Assembly: GCF_900580675.1 (NCBI RefSeq)
Contig: NZ_UTBG01000255.1
Coordinates: forward strand, 82,466 to 146,465
Length of the DNA: 64,000 bases
Source: Pseudomonas viridiflava
GTDB lineage: Bacteria > Pseudomonadota > Gammaproteobacteria > Pseudomonadales > Pseudomonadaceae
Reading direction: 5' to 3'
The notes under the pieces were generated by a model. That model saw only the letters and a program-made list of their open reading frames with translations. It did not search any database and was not told the DNA's origin. Below, one piece after another: positions 26,075 through 34,970 of this stretch. Position numbers and translations under genes: made by a program. The first letter of the stretch is position 1. Every line of letters begins with the position of its first letter.

Positions 26075-26677
26075 ATGAGCTTCAGCCCCCTGATTCGCCA
26101 ACTGATCGACGCCCTGCGCACCTTGCCGGGCGTGGGCCAGAAAACCGCCCAGCGTATGGCGCTGCAACTGCTGGAGCGTGATCGCAGCGGCGGCACCCGG
26201 TTGGCCCAGGCCCTGAGCCAGGCCATGACCGGCGTGGGCCACTGCCGTCAGTGCCGGACCCTCACCGAAGAAGAACTCTGCCCGCAATGCGCCGACCCTC
26301 GCCGCGACGACACGTTGCTGTGCGTGGTGGAAGGGCCGATGGATGTGTATGCGGTGGAGCAGACCGGGTATCGCGGGCGCTACTTCGTGCTCAAGGGCCA
26401 CCTCTCGCCGCTTGATGGCCTGGGCCCTGAGGCCATCGGTATTCCGCAACTGGTCGCGCGGATCGAAGAGCAGGCCACCTTTACCGAGGTGATCCTGGCC
26501 ACCAACCCCACGGTGGAGGGCGAGGCGACGGCGCATTACATCGCGCAATTGCTCACCAACAAAGGCCTGATCACTTCGCGCATCGCCCATGGCGTGCCGC
26601 TGGGTGGCGAGTTGGAGTTGGTGGATGGCGGCACGCTGGCGCATTCCTTTGCAGGCCGCAAACCCATCGCCCTTTAA
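26075..26677 (+). CDS. recR: Recombination mediator protein RecR
   Basis: RecR acts with RecO (and RecF) to load RecA on gapped DNA. The 200-residue protein has the N-terminal helix-hairpin-helix (LRTLPGVGQKTAQRMALQLL), a four-cysteine zinc finger at C57, C60, C69 and C72, a Toprim domain with VVEGPMDVYAVE and LATNPTVEGEATA, and a C-terminal GVPLGGELELVDGGTLAHS motif. The ATG at 26075 gives the conserved start MSFSPLIRQL. It is usually grouped with dnaX and ybaB; here a reductase gene and a terminator intervene. Confidence 0.96.
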   Translation: MSFSPLIRQLIDALRTLPGVGQKTAQRMALQLLERDRSGGTRLAQALSQAMTGVGHCRQCRTLTEEELCPQCADPRRDDTLLCVVEGPMDVYAVEQTGYRGRYFVLKGHLSPLDGLGPEAIGIPQLVARIEEQATFTEVILATNPTVEGEATAHYIAQLLTNKGLITSRIAHGVPLGGELELVDGGTLAHSFAGRKPIAL

Positions 26678-26694
26678 TGCACACCGCAATACCA

Positions 26695-26785
26695 ATGTGG
26701 GAGCTGGCTTGCCTGCGATAGCATCACCCCCGGTGTAGCTGATACACCTCGGTGCCTGCATCGCAGGCAAGCCAGCTCCCACTTT
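26695..26785. repeat. REP doublet (REPIN-like)
   Basis: Inverted REP copies (GTGGGAGCTGGCTTGCCTGC at 26697-26716 and its complement ending at about 26781) flank a spacer between recR and the broken acyl-CoA dehydrogenase gene. Confidence 0.88.
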
Positions 26786-26874
26786 GGTTTGGTGCAGTCA
26801 GTGGACTTTTCGTGCTACTTGAAAACCAAGCAAGCGCTTGGTAATTTCGCTCCACCCCACCGTGGAGCTTGCCG

Positions 26875-28018
26875 ATGTCTGCCTATCAGGACTACTTCGA
26901 CCCCAGCCACCAATTGGTCCGCGACAGCGTGCGCCGTTTCGTCGAGCGCGAGATGTTGCCGGGCGTCGAGCAATGGGAAGAGGCGCAGAGCTTTCCCCGC
27001 GAGCTGTACCTCAAGGCAGGCGCAGCGGGGATCCTCGGCATCGGCTACCCCGAAGCCCTGGGTGGCAGCCACGAAGGTGATCTGTTCGCCAAGGTGGCGG
27101 CCAGCGAGGAGTTGATGCGCTGCGGTTCCGGTGGCGTGGTCGCTGGGTTGGGCTCGCTGGATATCGGCTTGCCGCCGGTCATCAAATGGGCACGCCCCGA
27201 GGTGCGCGAGCGCGTCGCGCCGCAGGTGCTGGCGGGCGAGAAGATCATCGCCCTGGCCGTCACCGAGCCCGGTGGCGGCTCCGATGTGGCCAACCTGCAG
27301 ACCCGCGCCAGCCGCGACGGCGAGTTTTACCGTGTGAGCGGCAGCAAAACCTTTATCACCAGCGGCATCCGCGCCGACTTCTACACGGTGGCCGTACGCA
27401 CCGGCGGGCTTCGCCGGCATCAGCCTGTTGCTGATCGAAAAAAACACCCCAGGTTTCACCGTTGGCCAGCCGCTGAAGAAAATGGGCTGGTGGGCGTCGG
27501 ACACGGCTGAATTATTCTTCGACGATTGCCGGGTGCCCGCAGGCAATTTGATCGGCGCCGAGAACATGGGCTTCGCCTGCATCATGGGCAACTTCCAAAG
27601 CGAGCGCCTGGCCTTGGCTTTGATGGCGAATATGACCGCGCAGCTGGCCCTGGAGGAAAGCCTGAAATGGGCCGCCCAGCGCGAAGCGTTCGGCAAACCC
27701 ATCGGCAAGTTCCAGGTGCTCAAGCATCGCCTGGCGGAAATGGCCACCGCCGTGGAAGTCTCACGGGAATTCACCTACCGCCAGGCGGCGAAGATGGCCG
27801 CCGGCAACAGTGTGATCAAGGAGATTTCGATGGCCAAGAACCTGGCCACCGACACTGCCGACCGCGTCACTTACGACGCCGTGCAAATTCTCGGCGGCCA
27901 GGGTTATATGCGCGGCAACCTGGTGGAGCGGCTGTACCGCGACAACCGCATCCTGTCCATCGGTGGCGGCACCCGCGAAGTGATGAATGAAATCATCAGC
28001 AAGCAGATGGGGTTGTGA
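26875..28018 (+). pseudogene. Acyl-CoA dehydrogenase, frameshifted
   Basis: The two halves of one acyl-CoA dehydrogenase lie in different frames. The N-terminal part (from 26875, MSAYQDYFDPSHQLVRDSVR) contains EKIIALAVTEPGGGSDVANL, the FAD/substrate-binding signature, and reads correctly to VAVRTGG. It then becomes nonsense and stops at 27510. The C-terminal part resumes one frame over, at about 27407 (GFAGISLLLIEKNTPGF), with WWASDTAELFFDDCRVP and the terminal ILGGQGYMRGNLVERLYRD, RILSIGGGTREVMNEII. Joined, the product would be about 380 residues, the normal length. The break lies in a GC-rich ACCGGCGGGCTT run near 27403-27410. This is either a real inactivating mutation or a sequencing error. 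GGAG precedes the start. Confidence 0.85.
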
Positions 28019-28022
28019 TCTG

Positions 28023-28100
28023 CGCCGGCAAGCCCGGCTCCCACCTTTGATCGGTGAATACATTCAAAATGTGGGAGGGGGGCTTGCCCCCGATGAGGCC
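28023..28100. repeat. REP doublet (REPIN-like)
   Basis: Left copy GCCGGCAAGCCCGGCTCCCA (from 28024) and an inverted right copy, GTGGGAGGGGGGCTTGCCCC (28071-28090), lie between the acyl-CoA dehydrogenase pseudogene and apt. Confidence 0.85.
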
Positions 28101-28114
28101 AGTGCAGACAAAGA

Positions 28115-28663
28115 CTACCGCTCAGTCAGGGAAAACTGCGTCAGACAAAACGTCGGAATCCCCATGTCTTCCAGGCGCTGCGAGCCGCCCAGTTCCGGCA
28201 GGTCGATAATCGCCGCGGCTTCGAAGATCTTCGCGCCCATGCGCCGCGCCAGGTTGGCCGCTGCAATCAAGGTACCGCCGGTAGCGATCAAGTCATCGAA
28301 CATCAGCACCGAGTCGCCTTCGCACAGGCTGTCGGCGTGCACTTCGAGGAAGGCCTCGCCGTATTCGGTCTGGTAAGCCTCGGCCAGCACGTCAGCCGGC
28401 AGCTTGCCTTGCTTGCGGAACAGGATCAGCGGCTTGTTCAGTTGGTAGGCGATGATCGAACCGATCAAAAAGCCCCGCGCGTCCATCGCGCCGATATGCG
28501 TGAAGTCGGCTTCAACATAACGTTGGGCAAAGCTATCGGCCACCAGGCGCAGGGCCCTGGGCGATTGGAACAGCGGCGTGATGTCACGGAAGATCACCCC
28601 AGGCTTGGGGAAGTCGATGACAGGGCGGATCAGAGATTTGATGTCGAACGAATCGAAAGTCAT
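28115..28663 (-). CDS. apt: Adenine phosphoribosyltransferase
   Basis: Apt salvages adenine to AMP using PRPP. The 182-residue protein contains IRPVIDFPKPGVIFRDITPL, a family hallmark, and the PRPP-binding motif SVLMFDDLIATGGTL (about residues 122-136). The C-terminus (ELGGSQRLEDMGIPTFCLTQ) is typical. The start at 28663 (MTFDSFDIKSLIRPV) gives the normal length; a longer in-frame extension adds an arginine-rich leader and is unlikely. It lies 79 bases downstream of anr on the same strand. Confidence 0.95.
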   Translation of the reverse strand: MTFDSFDIKSLIRPVIDFPKPGVIFRDITPLFQSPRALRLVADSFAQRYVEADFTHIGAMDARGFLIGSIIAYQLNKPLILFRKQGKLPADVLAEAYQTEYGEAFLEVHADSLCEGDSVLMFDDLIATGGTLIAAANLARRMGAKIFEAAAIIDLPELGGSQRLEDMGIPTFCLTQFSLTER

Positions 28664-28742
28664 CGTCGAAGAGTCCTGGGCGGAAAACGGACTCGAAGTA
28701 TACCTGCGGCCTCGCCGATTGGCGCGGCCGCGAGCCTTTGGG

Positions 28743-29477
28743 TCAACCTTCCAGCGAACCACCGGCCAGCGCGCACAGCTGGATCGGGTCGAGGATATGC
28801 ACTTCCTTGCCTTCGGCGGCGATCAACGCGTTCTGCTGGAAGCGGGTAAATACGCGGGACACGGTTTCCACCGCGAGGCCCAGGTAGTTGCCGATTTCAT
28901 TGCGCGACATGCTCAGGCGGAACTGGTTGGCCGAGAAACCCCGCGCGCGGAAGCGTGCCGACAGGTTGACCAGGAAAGTGGCGATGCGCTCGTCGGCGGT
29001 TTTCTTCGACAACAACAGCATCATTTGCTGGTCGTCACGAATCTCGCGGCTCATTACGCGCATCAACTGGCGGCGCAGCTGCGGCAGTTGCAGGGCCAGT
29101 TCGTCGAGGCGCTCGAAGGGGATTTCGCACACCGACGTAGTCTCCAGCGCCTGGGCCGACACCGGGTGCATGTCGGTGTCCATGCCCGACAACCCCACCA
29201 GTTCGCTCGGCAGGTGGAAACCGGTGATCTGCTCTTCGCCGCCGTCGCTCAGGCTGAAGGTTTTCAATGCACCCGAGCGCACTGCATAGACGGAATCGAA
29301 CTTGTCGCCCTGGCGAAACAGAAACTCGCCTTTTTTCAGCGGGCGCCCGCGTTTAACGATGTCGTCCAGCGCATCCATGTCTTCCAGATTCAACGAAAGT
29401 GGCAGGCAGAGGGGGGCCAGGCTGCAATCCTTGCAATGGGCCTGGCCGTGAGCGCGCAGTTTGACTGGCTCGGACAT
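28743..29477 (-). CDS. anr: Anaerobic regulator Anr (FNR-type oxygen sensor)
   Basis: Anr is the Pseudomonas FNR orthologue. Its oxygen-labile [4Fe-4S] cluster controls dimerisation, and it activates low-oxygen genes at TTGAT-N4-ATCAA sites. In the 244-residue protein the four cluster cysteines are visible at C15, C18, C24 and C117. The cyclic-nucleotide-binding-like fold spans about 30-140, followed by a long dimer helix and a C-terminal Crp-type helix-turn-helix (SRNEIGNYLGLAVETVSRVF, about 195-215). AAGGA precedes the ATG. Likely targets close by are hemN and the cbb3 oxidase genes, which carry matching boxes. Confidence 0.96.
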   Translation of the reverse strand: MSEPVKLRAHGQAHCKDCSLAPLCLPLSLNLEDMDALDDIVKRGRPLKKGEFLFRQGDKFDSVYAVRSGALKTFSLSDGGEEQITGFHLPSELVGLSGMDTDMHPVSAQALETTSVCEIPFERLDELALQLPQLRRQLMRVMSREIRDDQQMMLLLSKKTADERIATFLVNLSARFRARGFSANQFRLSMSRNEIGNYLGLAVETVSRVFTRFQQNALIAAEGKEVHILDPIQLCALAGGSLEG

Positions 29478-29579
29478 TTCTTAAATCCTTGTGGGAAAAC
29501 ACACATAAGACGTAAGGGTAACGCACTGGGGTGCGCTGAGGCCAGCGTGTACAAAAAACCGGCAGCGGTATAAAGATTT

Positions 29580-29599
29580 TTGTATCGGCGCCGATACAA
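29580..29599. promoter_or_regulatory. Perfect 20-bp palindrome upstream of a small unknown gene
   Basis: TTGTATCGGCGCCGATACAA is a perfect uninterrupted palindrome in the anr / 29629-gene intergenic region, 29 bases before the 29629 start codon. Length and symmetry suggest a dimeric regulator's operator rather than a terminator, since there is no loop and no T-tract. The binding protein is unknown. Confidence 0.5.
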
Positions 29600-29628
29600 G
29601 GGCATTCCTACACATCGGAGCTCGGACC

Positions 29629-30096
29629 ATGTCTGTTATCGCTGCCTACAATCCTGCCATCCGAGTTCCTACAGTGCCGGACGCAAAGCCAGCGGCCGGA
29701 ACCGCCGTAAAGCCCCAGACCACTGCGCCTGCAGCTGAACCTGCAGTGGTGGAAGGCGTGACCGTGACGATTTCCGGCGCGGCGTTCAAGGCGGTGGCGG
29801 TGGCCAGTAAAGGCAACTCGGATATCGATGACAGCGGCCTGGACGACAGCGTCAAACAGATCCTCAAAATGGTCCGCAAGCTCAAGCAACAGATCGCCGA
29901 GAAAATGGCTGAGCTCCAGGCCGTCGCGAACAACAATAGCCTGACCCCGGAACAGATCCGGGTGAAGACCAACAACATCCAGGGCGCTATCAGTTCCCTG
30001 CAGGCGGGTTTGATGACCGCCCAGGGCTCCCTGCTGAAAGCGATGAAAAGCATGAGTGCCGATGGCGCGCTCAAGGCCGCCTCGCTGGCGATATAA
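29629..30096 (+). CDS. Small helical protein of unknown function
   Basis: The 155-residue protein starts MSVIAAYNPAIRVPTVPDAK, with GGAG upstream. The first 60 residues are Ala/Pro/Thr-rich and probably disordered. Residues about 75-150 are strongly helical and coiled-coil-like: SVKQILKMVRKLKQQIAEKM, then NNIQGAISSLQAGLMTAQGS. There is no signal peptide or membrane helix. A distant resemblance to FlxA-like coiled-coil proteins is possible but not secure. It ends exactly where the convergent hemN stop codon begins. A 20-bp palindrome just upstream suggests specific regulation. Confidence 0.7.
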   Translation: MSVIAAYNPAIRVPTVPDAKPAAGTAVKPQTTAPAAEPAVVEGVTVTISGAAFKAVAVASKGNSDIDDSGLDDSVKQILKMVRKLKQQIAEKMAELQAVANNNSLTPEQIRVKTNNIQGAISSLQAGLMTAQGSLLKAMKSMSADGALKAASLAI

Positions 30097-31479
30097 CTAG
30101 ATCACCCGTGAAAATCGCTGCCTATTCTGGTGCTCCAGATAGGCATCGAACACCATGCACACCGACCGCACCAGCAGCCGCCCGGCCGGCAGCACCTGGA
30201 TGCCTTTTGCGTGCAGCTCGATCAAGCCGTCCTCAGCCATGGCCTCAAGCTGCGGCCAAACGTCGTCGAAATAGCCGCGAAAATCAATATTGAAAGCCTG
30301 TTCGAGCTGCTCGAATGCCAGGCTGAAATTGCAGATCAACTGCTGAATCACTTCCCGTCGCAACTTATCGTCCGTGGTGCAGCGCAAGCCGCGGCTGGTG
30401 GCCAGCTGCGCGCTGGCCAGGGCGTTCTGGTAGCCATTGAGGTCGCTGGTGTTCTGGCAATACAGGTCGCCGATCTGGCTGATGGCCGATACGCCAAGTC
30501 CGATGAGGTCGCAATGCCCGTGGGTGGTGTAGCCCTGGAAATTGCGTTGCAGGGTACCTTCTTCCTGGGCGATGGCCAGCTCGTCATCGGGCAGGGCGAA
30601 GTGGTCCATGCCGATGTAGCGATAGCCGGCCTGGGTCAGTTGTTCGATGGTGGTTTGCAGCATCAGCAGCTTGGCGGCGGGGGACGGCAGGTCGTCGGTG
30701 TCGATCCGCCGCTGCGGCATGAAACGCTCCGGCAGGTGTGCGTAATTGAACACCGACAGGCGATCCGGTTGCAGCCGGATCACTTCTTCCACCGTGCGCG
30801 CAAAGTTGATCGGGGTTTGCTTGGGCAGGCCGTAAATCAGGTCGATATTGATCGAGCGAAACTGCAGGGTGCGCGCGGCATCGATCACTGCGCGGGTTTC
30901 TTCCAGGCTTTGCAGGCGGTTGACGGCACGTTGCACGTCCGGGTCGAGGTCTTGCAGGCCGATGCTCACGCGGTTGAAGCCCAATTCGCGGAGCAGGCCC
31001 ATTGTCGCCCAGTCGGCCTCGCGCGGGTCGATCTCGATGCCGTAGTCGCCGGAATCATCATCGAGCAAATTGAAGTGCTGGCGCAGGCAGCCCATGACTT
31101 GGCGCAACTCGTCGTGGCTGAGAAAGGTGGGTGTGCCGCCGCCGAAATGCAGTTGTTCGACCGGCTGTTTCGGGTCGAGGTGGCAGGCCACCTGCTGGAT
31201 TTCCTGCTCCAGGCGTTGCAGGTAGGCATGGGCGCGGCCACGGTCCTTGGTAATGACCTTGTTGCAGGCGCAGTAGTAGCAAATGTTCGCGCAGAACGGC
31301 ACATGCACATACAACGACAAGGGCCGCACGGCCTTGCGGCTGTCGCGCAGGGCGTGGAGCAGGTCGAAAGTGCCGACCTGGCTGTCGAATTGTACGGCGG
31401 TGGGGTAGGACGTGTAGCGCGGCCCTGCCAAGTCGTAGCGGTGAATCAGATCTGTGTCCCAACGAATGGCGTCGAGCAT
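30097..31479 (-). CDS. hemN: Oxygen-independent coproporphyrinogen III oxidase (radical SAM)
   Basis: HemN decarboxylates coproporphyrinogen III to protoporphyrinogen IX without oxygen, supplying haem at low oxygen. The 460-residue protein begins with the family motif RYDLAGPRYTSYPTA. It carries the radical-SAM cluster motif CANICYYCACNK (CX3CX2C), LHFGGGTPTFLS, and EIDPREADWATMGLLRELGF. The C-terminal HemN domain includes YFDDVWPQLEAMAEDGLIEL. A perfect Anr box lies about 67 bases upstream. The stop codon abuts the stop of the convergent small gene with no gap. Confidence 0.96.
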   Translation of the reverse strand: MLDAIRWDTDLIHRYDLAGPRYTSYPTAVQFDSQVGTFDLLHALRDSRKAVRPLSLYVHVPFCANICYYCACNKVITKDRGRAHAYLQRLEQEIQQVACHLDPKQPVEQLHFGGGTPTFLSHDELRQVMGCLRQHFNLLDDDSGDYGIEIDPREADWATMGLLRELGFNRVSIGLQDLDPDVQRAVNRLQSLEETRAVIDAARTLQFRSINIDLIYGLPKQTPINFARTVEEVIRLQPDRLSVFNYAHLPERFMPQRRIDTDDLPSPAAKLLMLQTTIEQLTQAGYRYIGMDHFALPDDELAIAQEEGTLQRNFQGYTTHGHCDLIGLGVSAISQIGDLYCQNTSDLNGYQNALASAQLATSRGLRCTTDDKLRREVIQQLICNFSLAFEQLEQAFNIDFRGYFDDVWPQLEAMAEDGLIELHAKGIQVLPAGRLLVRSVCMVFDAYLEHQNRQRFSRVI

Positions 31480-31539
31480 GCGGGCGGTCCCCGGGATTGG
31501 CTAGTGGGCCGAGTCTAGGGGCGTGGCCGGCAGGCCATG

Positions 31540-31553
31540 TTGATTTGCATCAA
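31540..31553 (-). promoter_or_regulatory. Anr/FNR box upstream of hemN
   Basis: TTGAT-TTGC-ATCAA is a perfect match to the Anr/FNR consensus. A TAGACT hexamer on the minus strand (31512-31517) would place transcription start about 41 bases from the box centre, as in class II FNR-dependent promoters. This supports low-oxygen activation of hemN. Confidence 0.85.
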
Positions 31554-31582
31554 CGGGGAGCGGCGCTATGCCACATGGCCTT

Positions 31583-32266
31583 TCAATGGCCCATTAGCCA
31601 GTGCTGATGCGGCCCAGGCAGCGTCCAGATGCCGAACACGATCACCAGCAGCCCACCCGCCATGCGCACGCTGCGTCTGCGCAATAGCGCAGTGACCCGC
31701 TCGGCCGCCAGCCCGGTCGCCAGCAACACCGGCCAGGTGCCCAGGCCGAACGCCAGCATCAGCAGTGCACTGTCCAGCGCATTGCCCTGGCTCGCCGCCC
31801 ACAGCAGGGTGCTGTAGACCAACCCGCACGGTAACCAGCCCCACAGCGCGCCCAGCAGCAAAGCGCGCGGCAGGCTGGACACCGGCAATAAACGCTTGGC
31901 GACGGGCTGCAGGCAGCGCCACAGGCCACGCCCGAGGCTTTCGATGCGGGTCAGGCCGCTCCACCAGCCGGCCAGGTACAGGCCCATGCTGATCAACAGC
32001 AACCCGGCGAGCACGCGCATGAACATCGCCGCCGGGCTGTTGGCTACCGCCCAGCCGGCCAGGCCGATCAATAGCCCCGCAGCGGCATAACTGAGGATGC
32101 GCCCCAGGTTGTACGCCAGCAGCAGGCGAAACCTGCGGCTGCGTTGTTCCTTGGGAATCGCCAGGGTCAGCGCACCCATCAGCCCGCCGCACATGCCCAG
32201 GCAATGGCCGCCGCCCAGCAGGCCGAGGATCAGCGCGGAGACCAGCAGCGGCGCGAGTTCAAGCAT
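31583..32266 (-). CDS. Sulfite exporter TauE/SafE-like membrane protein (cco-linked)
   Basis: The 227-residue polytopic membrane protein has about six helices. The N-terminus, GLLGGGHCLGMCGGLMGAL, carries conserved His and Cys residues. A further motif, GWLPCGLVYSTLLWA, sits near residue 145, and RRRSVRMAGGLLVIVFGIWT ends it. This type (also called UPF0721/DsbD-like) is typically encoded after ccoS and is linked to copper handling or cbb3 maturation; the precise role is inferred. Its start overlaps the ccoS stop by 8 bases, so it belongs to the ccoG-H-I-S unit. Confidence 0.85.
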   Translation of the reverse strand: MLELAPLLVSALILGLLGGGHCLGMCGGLMGALTLAIPKEQRSRRFRLLLAYNLGRILSYAAAGLLIGLAGWAVANSPAAMFMRVLAGLLLISMGLYLAGWWSGLTRIESLGRGLWRCLQPVAKRLLPVSSLPRALLLGALWGWLPCGLVYSTLLWAASQGNALDSALLMLAFGLGTWPVLLATGLAAERVTALLRRRSVRMAGGLLVIVFGIWTLPGPHQHWLMGH

Positions 32267-32477
32267 GGGGCGGGTCTTTGGGCGGTTGTTCCGGTCCGTT
32301 GGCTTCGTCGATGGCGGCCAGGTGGTTCGGGTCCTGGTCGTCGAACAGCACGCTGTGGGCCGGGCCGTCGAGGTCGTCGTACTGGCCGTTGTCCACCGCC
32401 CAGAAGAAGATATAAATCGCGACCCCCACTAACAGCAGCGCCGCCGGAATCATCACGTATAGAGCTGGCATCTGCAC
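32259..32477 (-). CDS. ccoS: CcoS, cbb3-type oxidase assembly protein
   Basis: The 72-residue protein has one transmembrane helix (MIPAALLLVGVAIYIFFWAV, about residues 9-28), followed by the typical CcoS stretch NGQYDDLDGPAHSVLFDDQD. CcoS is needed for insertion of haem and copper into CcoN. It lies 16 bases after ccoI and overlaps the next gene, consistent with translational coupling. Confidence 0.94.
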   Translation of the reverse strand: MQMPALYVMIPAALLLVGVAIYIFFWAVDNGQYDDLDGPAHSVLFDDQDPNHLAAIDEANGPEQPPKDPPHA

Positions 32478-32493
32478 TCCATGCCCGCGCGGC

Positions 32494-34944
32494 TCAAGCC
32501 GGCAGTGGGCGGGTTACTGAGGTGGCACGTTGAGCCTGCGCGCTCGGCACGCGAGTCAGGCGCAGGGCATTGAGCACCACGGTCAACGAACTGAGGGACA
32601 TGCCGATCGCCGCCCAGATCGGAGTGATCCAACCCACGGCGGCAAACGGCAGCATAAGGCCATTGTACAGCCCGGCCCACAGCAGGTTTTCAATGATTAC
32701 CCGGCGCGTGCGCCGTGCGAGGGTAAAGGCGTGCACCAGCGCGTCGAGGCGGTTGGACAGCAGCACCGCATCGGCGCTGGTCTTGGCCAGGTCGGTGGCC
32801 GAACCCATCGCCACGCTGATATCGGCGGCAGCGAGCACCGGCACGTCGTTGACGCCATCGCCGAGCATCAACACCTTGCGGCCTTCCTTGTGCAACTGTT
32901 GCAGCACCCGCAGCTTGTCGTCGGGGCGCAGGCCGCCGTGGGCTTCGTCGATGCCCAGTTCGGCGGCCACGCTGGCGACCATCGGTGAACTGTCCCCCGA
33001 CAGCAGCAACGTGCGCCAACCGCGCGCCTTGCACGCGGCCAGCAGGGCAGGCGCATCGCTGCGCAGGCGGTCATCCAGCACAAACCAGGCGAGCGCGCCG
33101 TCACGGTCGCCGAGCAACAGCCATTGGCCGGCTTCATCGGGCGCGGCGGGGATCGGGCAACCGCTGAGTTCGCAGACAAAACCCGGCTGGCCGATGCGCA
33201 GCTGGCGCTCACCCACCCGGCCTTCGAGGCCAAGGCCGGGGGTGCTGAGCACTTCATCGGCGGCCTGTGGCGCACGCCCGAAGGCGCGGGCAATCGGGTG
33301 TTCGGAGCGCTGCTCCAGGGCGGCGGCGAGGGCCAGGCACCGGTCGCTGCTCACCGTGCCCAAAGGCCGAATCGCCCTGAGTGCCAGGCGGCCTTCGGTG
33401 AGGGTGCCGGTCTTGTCGAAAATCACCGTGTCGATCTGGTTCAAACCTTCCAGCACATGACCGCGGGTCAGCAGCAAACCGAGTGTGTGCAGGGTGCCGG
33501 TGGCGGCGGTCAGGGCCGTCGGCGTGGCCAGCGACAACGCGCACGGGCAGGTCGCGACGAGCATCGCCAGCACGATCCAGAACGCCCGCGAAGGGTCCAG
33601 CTCCCACCACACCAGGCCGATCACCGCCGCAGCGATCAGCGAGCACAGCAGGAACCACTGCGCGGCGCGGTCGGCGATCTGCGCCAGGCGCGGTTTCTCG
33701 GCCTGGGCCCGTTCCAGCAGGCGCACGATGGCGGACAGCCGCGTGTCATGGCCGAGGGCGCGCACTTCGACGCTCAAGGCGCCTTCGACATTCAGCGTGC
33801 CGGCGGTGACGGCATCACCGGCCTGCCTGGGCTGCGGCAGGTACTCGCCGGTGAGCAGCGATTCGTCGATGCTCGATTGGCCATCAAGGATCACCCCGTC
33901 CGCCGGCAGCACGGCGCCTGGATGCACCAGCACGCGGTCGCCCACGGCCAGTTCGCGCAGCAGGATCCGTTCGCTCTGACCATCACTGCTCAGGCGCAGG
34001 CACGAGGCGGGCAGCAGGTTGACCAACTGCGCGGTGGCGGCGGCCGTGCGCTCGCGTGCGCGGCGCTCCAGGTAGCGACCGGCCAGCAGGAACAGCGCGA
34101 ACATGCCGACGGCGTCGAAGTACAGCTCGCCGACACCGGTGATCGCGGTCCAGATCCCTGCCAGATAGGCGCCGCCAATCGCCAGGGACACCGACACGTC
34201 CATGGTCAGGTGGCGGGTGCGCAGGTCGCGCATCGCGCCTTTGAAGAACGGCGCGCAGCTGTAGAACACGATGGGCGTTGTCAGAAACATCGCCACCCAG
34301 CGCAGGATCACGTGCAGCTCCGGGCTCAGGTCGATATTGAATTCAGGCCAGGTGGCCATGGTCGCCATCATTGCCTGGAACCACAGCAAACCGGCCACGC
34401 CAAATTGTCGCAAGGCCAGGCGGTTCTCACTGGCCAATTGCTCGGCCGCTCGGTCCGCCTCATACGGGTGTGCAGCGTAGCCGATGTGGCGCAATTCACT
34501 CAGCAGCCGGCTCAACGGTAATTGTGCGTCGGCCCAGCGCACCTGCAGGCGATGGTTGGACAGGTTCAATCGCGCCTCGGCCACGGCAGGCAGGCTGCGC
34601 AGGTGTTTTTCGATCAGCCAGCCACACGCGGCGCAGCTGATGCCTTCGATCAACAGGGTGGTTTCGGCGAGGTCGCCTTGGTGGTGTACAAAGGGTTTTT
34701 GCACGTCAGCGCGGTCATACAGCGCCAGTTCGTCGACCAGTTGCACCGGCAACGCCTCGGGGTTGGCCGAGGCTTCGCTGCGGTGCCGGTAATAGCTTTC
34801 CAGGCCACCGGCCACGATGGCTTCGGCCACCGCCTGGCAGCCCGGGCAGCACAGCTCGCGGCGTTCGCCGAGGACCACGGCGGTAAAGCGGCTGCCGGGC
34901 GGGACGGGCAGGGCGCAGTGGTAGCAGGGGATTGGGGTGATCAT
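32494..34944 (-). CDS. ccoI: CcoI, copper-translocating P-type ATPase for cbb3 assembly
   Basis: The 816-residue P1B-type ATPase supplies copper for the cbb3 oxidase. The N-terminus has a cysteine cluster (C7, C10, C32, C33, C36), then a heavy-metal-associated domain with GISCAACGW (C104, C107). Eight membrane helices include the ion-binding CPC (ATCPCALSLATPTALTAA, near 465). The phosphorylation motif DKTGTLTEG is near 507, and MLGDGVNDVPVLAAADISVA and a final helix pair follow. Order ccoG-ccoH-ccoI-ccoS is canonical. Confidence 0.96.
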   Translation of the reverse strand: MITPIPCYHCALPVPPGSRFTAVVLGERRELCCPGCQAVAEAIVAGGLESYYRHRSEASANPEALPVQLVDELALYDRADVQKPFVHHQGDLAETTLLIEGISCAACGWLIEKHLRSLPAVAEARLNLSNHRLQVRWADAQLPLSRLLSELRHIGYAAHPYEADRAAEQLASENRLALRQFGVAGLLWFQAMMATMATWPEFNIDLSPELHVILRWVAMFLTTPIVFYSCAPFFKGAMRDLRTRHLTMDVSVSLAIGGAYLAGIWTAITGVGELYFDAVGMFALFLLAGRYLERRARERTAAATAQLVNLLPASCLRLSSDGQSERILLRELAVGDRVLVHPGAVLPADGVILDGQSSIDESLLTGEYLPQPRQAGDAVTAGTLNVEGALSVEVRALGHDTRLSAIVRLLERAQAEKPRLAQIADRAAQWFLLCSLIAAAVIGLVWWELDPSRAFWIVLAMLVATCPCALSLATPTALTAATGTLHTLGLLLTRGHVLEGLNQIDTVIFDKTGTLTEGRLALRAIRPLGTVSSDRCLALAAALEQRSEHPIARAFGRAPQAADEVLSTPGLGLEGRVGERQLRIGQPGFVCELSGCPIPAAPDEAGQWLLLGDRDGALAWFVLDDRLRSDAPALLAACKARGWRTLLLSGDSSPMVASVAAELGIDEAHGGLRPDDKLRVLQQLHKEGRKVLMLGDGVNDVPVLAAADISVAMGSATDLAKTSADAVLLSNRLDALVHAFTLARRTRRVIIENLLWAGLYNGLMLPFAAVGWITPIWAAIGMSLSSLTVVLNALRLTRVPSAQAQRATSVTRPLPA

Positions 34945-34970
34945 GGGTATAGATCTTAGTCGGCTGAGAG

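Noticed and set aside
24941..26782. 613-codon minus-strand frame opposite the reductase and recR
   Set aside because: Spans two confident genes and a REP; no recognisable domain.
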